Shown: piece by piece, positions 59,265 to 64,000 of the stretch | How positions within the stretch are numbered: the stretch's first letter is position 1 | Layout: each line of letters opens with the position of its first letter | Assembly: GCF_932294415.1 (NCBI RefSeq) | Contig: NC_065535.1 | Location: forward strand, 87,932,862-87,996,861 | Origin: Quercus robur | Lineage: Eukaryota; Streptophyta; Magnoliopsida; Fagales; Fagaceae | DNA: 64,000 nt | Reading direction: 5' to 3' | Made by a program: the position numbers and the translations under genes | The notes under the pieces: generated by a model | What the model saw: the letters and a program-made list of their open reading frames with translations, nothing else | The model's database searches: none | What the model was told of the DNA's origin: nothing

Positions 59265-59553
59265 CAATATGCTTGCAAACCCACCACTCGAACCATTTTT
59301 GCTCCTAGAGCTCCAAGCATTTTGTTATCTCATTTCTGCTGCAAGACCTACTATAGATGCCTTTAGTAATATATGTTTTTCTCACACACGTAGACAAGAC
59401 AATTCTATAGCACGTAACCTGGTTAGACATGCTAGTTGTTATTTAGTGTGGATGGAGGATGTTTCTCCACACCTATAGAATGTACTTCAAGCTGATTATG
59501 GCTAATTTGCTTTAATGAAAGTTTATGGTCTTTCTTCTAAAAAAAAAAAAATT
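59265..59553 (+). mobile_element. 3' end of a LINE (RNase H tail and poly-A)
   Basis: The frame ends SHTRRQDNSIARNLVRHA...VWMEDVSPHL, matching the C-terminal end of the plant RVT_3/RNase H domain (RxxNxxAxxLARHA...WMEDVP). It is followed by 'gtttatggtctttcttct' and a poly-A run at 59,540-59,552. A poly-T run of 18 (59,237-59,254) precedes it. It could be the same LINE as 58,106-58,445, split by other DNA. Confidence 0.7.
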
Positions 59554-59559
59554 GAGTTA

Positions 59560-60680
59560 AACTTAGAAATCATGGTTGCGCCAAGTGGATACTCTTACTA
59601 ATTAGTAAATAATTATCAACATTTTAAGAATAAATAATTAGTAAATTAATTTCATATTATTTGTTATGATATATTACCTCAAATTAAGGGATAACATTTA
59701 ACAATTGTTTAATTTAAATAAAACTAAGGATCGGTTTGGGATTAGATTATTTTGTTGAAATTGGAAACTTTTTGCTAAAAATATTATAGACAAAGGTAAA
59801 AGTTAGCTGAAATAGTATAGTGCGACCTATAAATAGTATCAAAAAGTGTCATGAGGCCTATGAATAATAGCAAAAATAAGTTAAATGGTAAAATAACCTG
59901 GTTTTTTTAATTTTTGCCAAACGCACATTAAAAGTCTATCTTCAAAATCTTCTAAACTTAAATCCCACCCAACTCATTTTTTTTGTTTTTGTTTGTTTTT
60001 CAAGTTGCATCTTATTAAATTAATATTTTATTAGGATATTAATTTGGACTTAAAAGTCGTGGTTGCGTCATGTAAATACTCTAACTAATTAGTAAATTCA
60101 TTTTATATTACCTTTTGACTTCTACTCCAACTTAAAAAAAAAAAAAAAAAAAAAATTCCATTATCAACATTTTAAGAACAACAAATTAGTAAATTATTTT
60201 CATATTATTTGGTATGATATATTTCCTCAAATTAAGGGATAACATTTAATAACTGTTTAATTTAAATAAAACTAAAAGTCTTTCATCAAAATTTTCTAAA
60301 CTTAAATCCCACACAACTCTTGTTTTCATTTTTATTTATTTTTTCCTTTAGCTGCTTCTTATTAAACTAGTACTATTTTATTAGGATATTAAGTTGGGCC
60401 TAGAAGCTGTGATCATGCTAAATGGATACTCTCACTAATTAGTAAATTCATTTTATATTACATTTTGACTTCTACCCTAACTAAAAGTCCATTATCAACA
60501 TTTTAAAAACAATCAATTGGTAAATTATTTTTATATTATTTGTTACGATATATTTTCTCAAATTAAAAAATAACATTTAACAACAGTTTAATTTAAATAA
60601 AACTAAAAATTTATCATCAAAATTTTCTAAACTTAAATTCCACACAACTCATATTATTGTTTTTGTTTTTTCTTTTTTTT
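59560..60680 (+). repeat. Three tandem AT-rich repeats of about 350 bp
   Basis: Starts near 59,560, 60,032 and 60,387. Each carries 'ctaattagtaaatt', 'attatcaacattttaa', 'caaattaagggataacattt' and 'tttaatttaaataaaact' in order. The first copy has about 195 extra bp (59,738-59,932), bounded by 'ggatcggtttgggattag' and 'gccaaacgcacatt', probably a separate insertion. Confidence 0.8.
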
Positions 60681-61788
60681 TTCTTCATAATCTGTTCTTA
60701 AAAAAAAAAGATCATGCTAACGAGTGCCCTTAGGACACTCATTAATAATCCATTTTAGGAAAGTTTTGATATCACTTTTATGAAAAATGAAAAAAATTGT
60801 TAAAATATTAATTACTTTTTTTTATTTCCCATAAAATTTTTCTATAAATAGATTATTAATTAGTACTCTAAGGCTATTCATTAATATTAAAAAAAAAAAA
60901 AAATCTTTTGCTCCATCACTGCCATCAACCCATGAAAGAAAAAGCAACCCTTAGGTTAGGTTAGGTTAGGTTGGTGCCATAAATGCCCTAGTCCCATCTT
61001 GGCTGTCCTCTTGAAAGTTATTTTTCCTTACTTTATTCACCCAAATAGACGTGTTTTTGTTGTCACTCGTCATTGATGTTATCATATTATTTTATTTCAA
61101 TAAGATTTTTATCATTTAAGATCGCATTTGGTTCCTCATTTCCGGGTCAAAGGTATTTGTTGACCAGGTGTTATTAGTATATCAATATCACACACGTTTT
61201 CCCATCAAAAAAAAAAAATATCACACACGTTAAACCAAAAAGATGTGGAATTCTTTATAGGATTACATTAATTTATTGAGATTTGAGAGGCTGTTTTATG
61301 ATTGATTTGGTTATAATTTTATCAAAATATCCCACCGACTTCTCAACATCATTTATTATTGAATATGAATATGCGTCTTTCATTTTATTTTTGAGCTAAT
61401 ATTGTTAACATTTCTAGTTTCACATGTTATTTTAGTAATATTTTCAGCCACCTTATTTATTTATTCCAATTTTTAATTAGGTGAACTCCATAATAAATCA
61501 TCATTAACGGGCACAATCATTAAATAAATTAACCTTAAATATAATAACATACTTGTAAATAAGCTCGTGAATATAATGATCATTTATAAATTATAATATT
61601 TTTTCTATAAAAAATTATACTTTATAAACTTACGAATATAAATATTTACATTCTTATTGATAAAGAGAGAGAATAGCACTACAAACTGACGTTTACCAGT
61701 CCTGTAGCCATTGAGACATAGTGCCTCGGTGGCTAAGATCATGCCCATCATATGAAACTAATATTTGTAATAATAATCCATTAAACGC
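60681..61788. other. AT-rich intergenic stretch
   Basis: No gene recognised. A short TTAGG run is at 60,953-60,973. Confidence 0.5.
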
Positions 61789-62468
61789 TGTTTGTTTTGA
61801 AATAAAATATTATTAAACATAAAAAAATTTATAAGTAAAAAATTTTACATGTAAAATTTTTTCAGGTATTTTGTATTACAAGTAAAAATTTTCAAGCAAT
61901 TAAATCACAAAAAACTGGTGACTTAGCCATTGGAGTCATTGGATCGAAATAGGCCACCAGAATCGACAACTGGACTATCAGTGATTGCAGCTGAAGCGGT
62001 GTCTTTGGTGACCGGAGCACTCTCATCGATGGCTTCGGTTATCGAACCTCTGACACTTGTTGTAGAAACAATTTTTCTGATGATTGGATTGCCAACATCA
62101 GTAGTATGAGTGGTGGCTTTGGCCACCGAACGACAAACACCGATTGCTAAATTGACAGCTTCTATCACATGACTTGCAGCACCGGTCACTGAAACGGATT
62201 GTCAGCATCAACCATCAGAGCGACAGTTCTAGCCACTAGTTGCCTAGTGCATTGGACTAGTGACCTAGCCACCAAATGGAGTCATGGAGCATCACTGTGT
62301 GTTTCTGTAAAATATTTTAGGAAAATTTTAAAGGTCTTACAACTTTTTATAAAGGATTTTACGGTCAATGGAAAATATTTTACAAGTTTGATCACATTAC
62401 CTACAAAAAAAAAAAAAATTTCAAAATGAAAAAAAAAATTTCAAAAAAATTTTTACATCAAAACAAAC
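61789..62468. mobile_element. Probable non-autonomous TIR element with a GC-richer core
   Basis: 12-bp ends TGTTTGTTTTGA and TCAAAACAAACA are perfect inverted repeats, followed on both sides by A/T-rich 'taaaattttttcag/ggaaaatattttac' subterminal DNA. The core 61,915-62,290 is markedly GC-richer, with repeated 'gaccgg', 'ggccacc' and 'accggtca' motifs, and it produces an 88-aa Thr/Ala/Val-rich minus frame that I take as non-genic. No target-site duplication was identified. Confidence 0.5.
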
Positions 62469-63243
62469 AAATATTCTAATCTCTTTTCCTAAACTGAGAT
62501 ATTATCACCACCAACTTCTCTAATTCCTCCAATTAATGTTGATATGGGAAAAATTGTAACATTTGACTCCAAGGAAAAGATTTTGATCTTATCCAGTTAG
62601 CGCACTCTATTATATGAGTCACAAATCAAACTTTTAATACTTATTTTTGTCTTATTAGTTATTTGTTCATATTTTGAACTTTGACCTTGATGGCACCACT
62701 GCACCACAACTCAATGCAGCTTTTGGTGATGGAAACATACTCATCTTCTTTAGAATAAAGAATGAAGGAGAAGCTTCCCGGACAGTGATGTTCCTCATGG
62801 TACAGATAGGTTTTGCACGATTGCATGCACATGAGTATTGTGTAAAACCCAGTGAAAAAAAAATTGAGTAGGAGTGAAAAAGCAACACCTTGGAATGCTC
62901 AGAGATCTCATTTAAATAGTAAGAGTTTTACAAAACGAGTGAGCATAATTAGGCCAGACTGGTTTCTGGGTATGGTACTATTTGAGTATAATTAAAACCC
63001 CATATACATTGTCAATGTATGCATGTGGTGCTGAAGTAGAATGGTCAGCAAGTGCTGCTATGAGACAATTAAAAAGAGATCATATATGGGGAAGGGAAAT
63101 CGAAGGAGGACCCATCGATTTTGAGTCTTTGACTAAATTAAATTTAACAACTAAGCAAAGTATCTGATGATGTGGTAAGGATATATTAAATATATCATTT
63201 TATTTTTTTGGTGAAACGGAAATTAAGTTTGATGTATATATAT

Positions 63244-63278
<35 letters not shown>

Positions 63279-63893
63279 TGTAAAGAAAACAACGGAAATA
63301 TTATTGTTGATAAAATATTTATAGTAGTATATGCTGTAGGGAACATAGTGCCTTTGAGAAAATTACAAGAAAAATTTAGCCAGACAATAATACAATCTGG
63401 AAACAAAAACGAATGCCCAACACAACCACAGTCCCATGAAAAAGATTCTCTAATTTACTAAGAATAGAAGACAATATTTTCAACAAAACTTGTTGCTATC
63501 ATAAAAGCTTCAAAAAAGATAATGCAAATAAGATCCAAACGAAAACTAGACACGTGAGCGCATCATATTGTGTTTAGAGCATTGCTGCACTGGACAGAAA
63601 CTTAAACCCCAAAAGTTAAAACTAAAAGTTTAAATCTAAATATCAATTCATTAACATCTTTATTTTTTCTTATGACTTCCACTCATTTTTATATTCAACA
63701 CTTTAGACTTACGCTCATTTGTCAAGTTCAATCAAATTGTACATGCACCTAATTCAAGGTCACTCATTAGTCATCTATTAATCCTTTTTCATTTGTCAAG
63801 TTCAATTAATCAAATTGTACGTTAGCATACTAATTCAAGGTCACTCATAAGTCATCTAATAATCATTGCAAAATGATTACTAATGAATATACC
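62469..63893. other. Intergenic with unassigned open frames
   Basis: Frames at 62,674-62,871 and 62,982-63,167 (plus) have ordinary amino-acid composition (for example FDLDGTTAPQLNAAFGDG and AMRQLKRDHIWGREIEGG) and may be exons or pseudogene pieces, but I cannot assign a family. A (GT)n(GA)n microsatellite is at 63,243-63,278. Confidence 0.4.
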
Positions 63894-64000
63894 CACTACA
63901 AAAAAGATTGCGATTTGCGACGAAACTTTTTCAATGACTACAAAAAGCCATCGTAAAAACTAGCTTTTTTGAAGGTAAATCTCTTCCATCGACAATAACT
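63894..64000 (+). mobile_element. Left end of a CACTA (En/Spm) transposon, cut by the window edge
   Basis: Begins CACTACAAAAAAG, the diagnostic CACTA terminus, and continues into 'gatttgcgacgaaa', a subterminal motif type seen in plant CACTA elements. The preceding ACC (63,891-63,893) would be the 3-bp target-site copy. Confidence 0.7.

Noticed and set aside
60953-60973. TTAGG repeats, like insect-type telomere DNA
   Set aside because: Only about four units; plant telomeres use TTTAGGG, and this is likely chance or a tiny microsatellite.

Overview
The window is nuclear DNA from a woody eudicot. The evidence is a set of plant-only or plant-type genes with GT-AG introns, AT-rich intergenic DNA, a plant tRNA-Ile(AAU) gene, and a dense mix of LTR-element, LINE, hAT, PIF/Harbinger, CACTA and Helitron remains. 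The repeat families look like those of Fagaceae (oak or chestnut), but I cannot prove that from sequence alone. There are six protein genes plus one tRNA gene. The exon maps below were built by hand from splice sites, frame continuity and remembered family sequences.

Layout. 1-2003: 3' part of a gag-pol-free LTR element entering from the left. 4.8-10.2 kb (minus): plastid lysophosphatidic acid acyltransferase LPAT1/ATS2 in seven coding exons, with a broken LINE in intron 2. 10.8-17.2 kb: a complete, young, non-autonomous LTR element of 6.4 kb, holding 21 copies of an exact 80-bp repeat. 17.9-21.6 kb (minus): TRAPPC4 (TRS23), with a 1.2-kb long-inverted-repeat transposon in intron 2. 21.83-21.90 kb: tRNA-Ile. 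22.1-23.1 kb: a solo LTR holding a hAT MITE, itself sitting in one copy of a 330-bp tandem duplication. 25.7 kb (minus): an 81-aa one-membrane-span protein. 27.6-32.8 kb (minus): APO4, a mitochondrial intron-splicing factor. 37.8-38.2 kb: degenerate minisatellite. 39.1-41.3 kb: an 0.8-kb-arm inverted repeat with a nearly perfect 567-bp duplication. 41.5-42.7 kb (minus) and 46.1-46.8 kb (plus): two divergent early nodulin-like (ENODL) genes. 48.0-51.6 kb (minus): SRP receptor alpha subunit in nine coding exons. 54.3-57.7 kb: a non-autonomous Helitron. 58-59.5 kb: LINE scraps. 59.6-60.7 kb: three tandem repeats of about 0.35 kb. 61.8-62.5 kb: a TIR element. 63,894 to the end: the start of a CACTA transposon.

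The genes are ordinary housekeeping genes with unrelated jobs: plastid lipid synthesis, vesicle tethering, mitochondrial RNA processing, cell-surface glycoproteins and ER targeting. The order LPAT1 - ENODL - SRP receptor alpha matches, from memory, Arabidopsis At4g30580 - At4g30590 - At4g30600, so this looks like a conserved block expanded here by extra genes and transposons. I found no new defence or metabolic system. The most unusual structures are the large inverted repeat at 39-41 kb and the 80-bp array in the LTR element.
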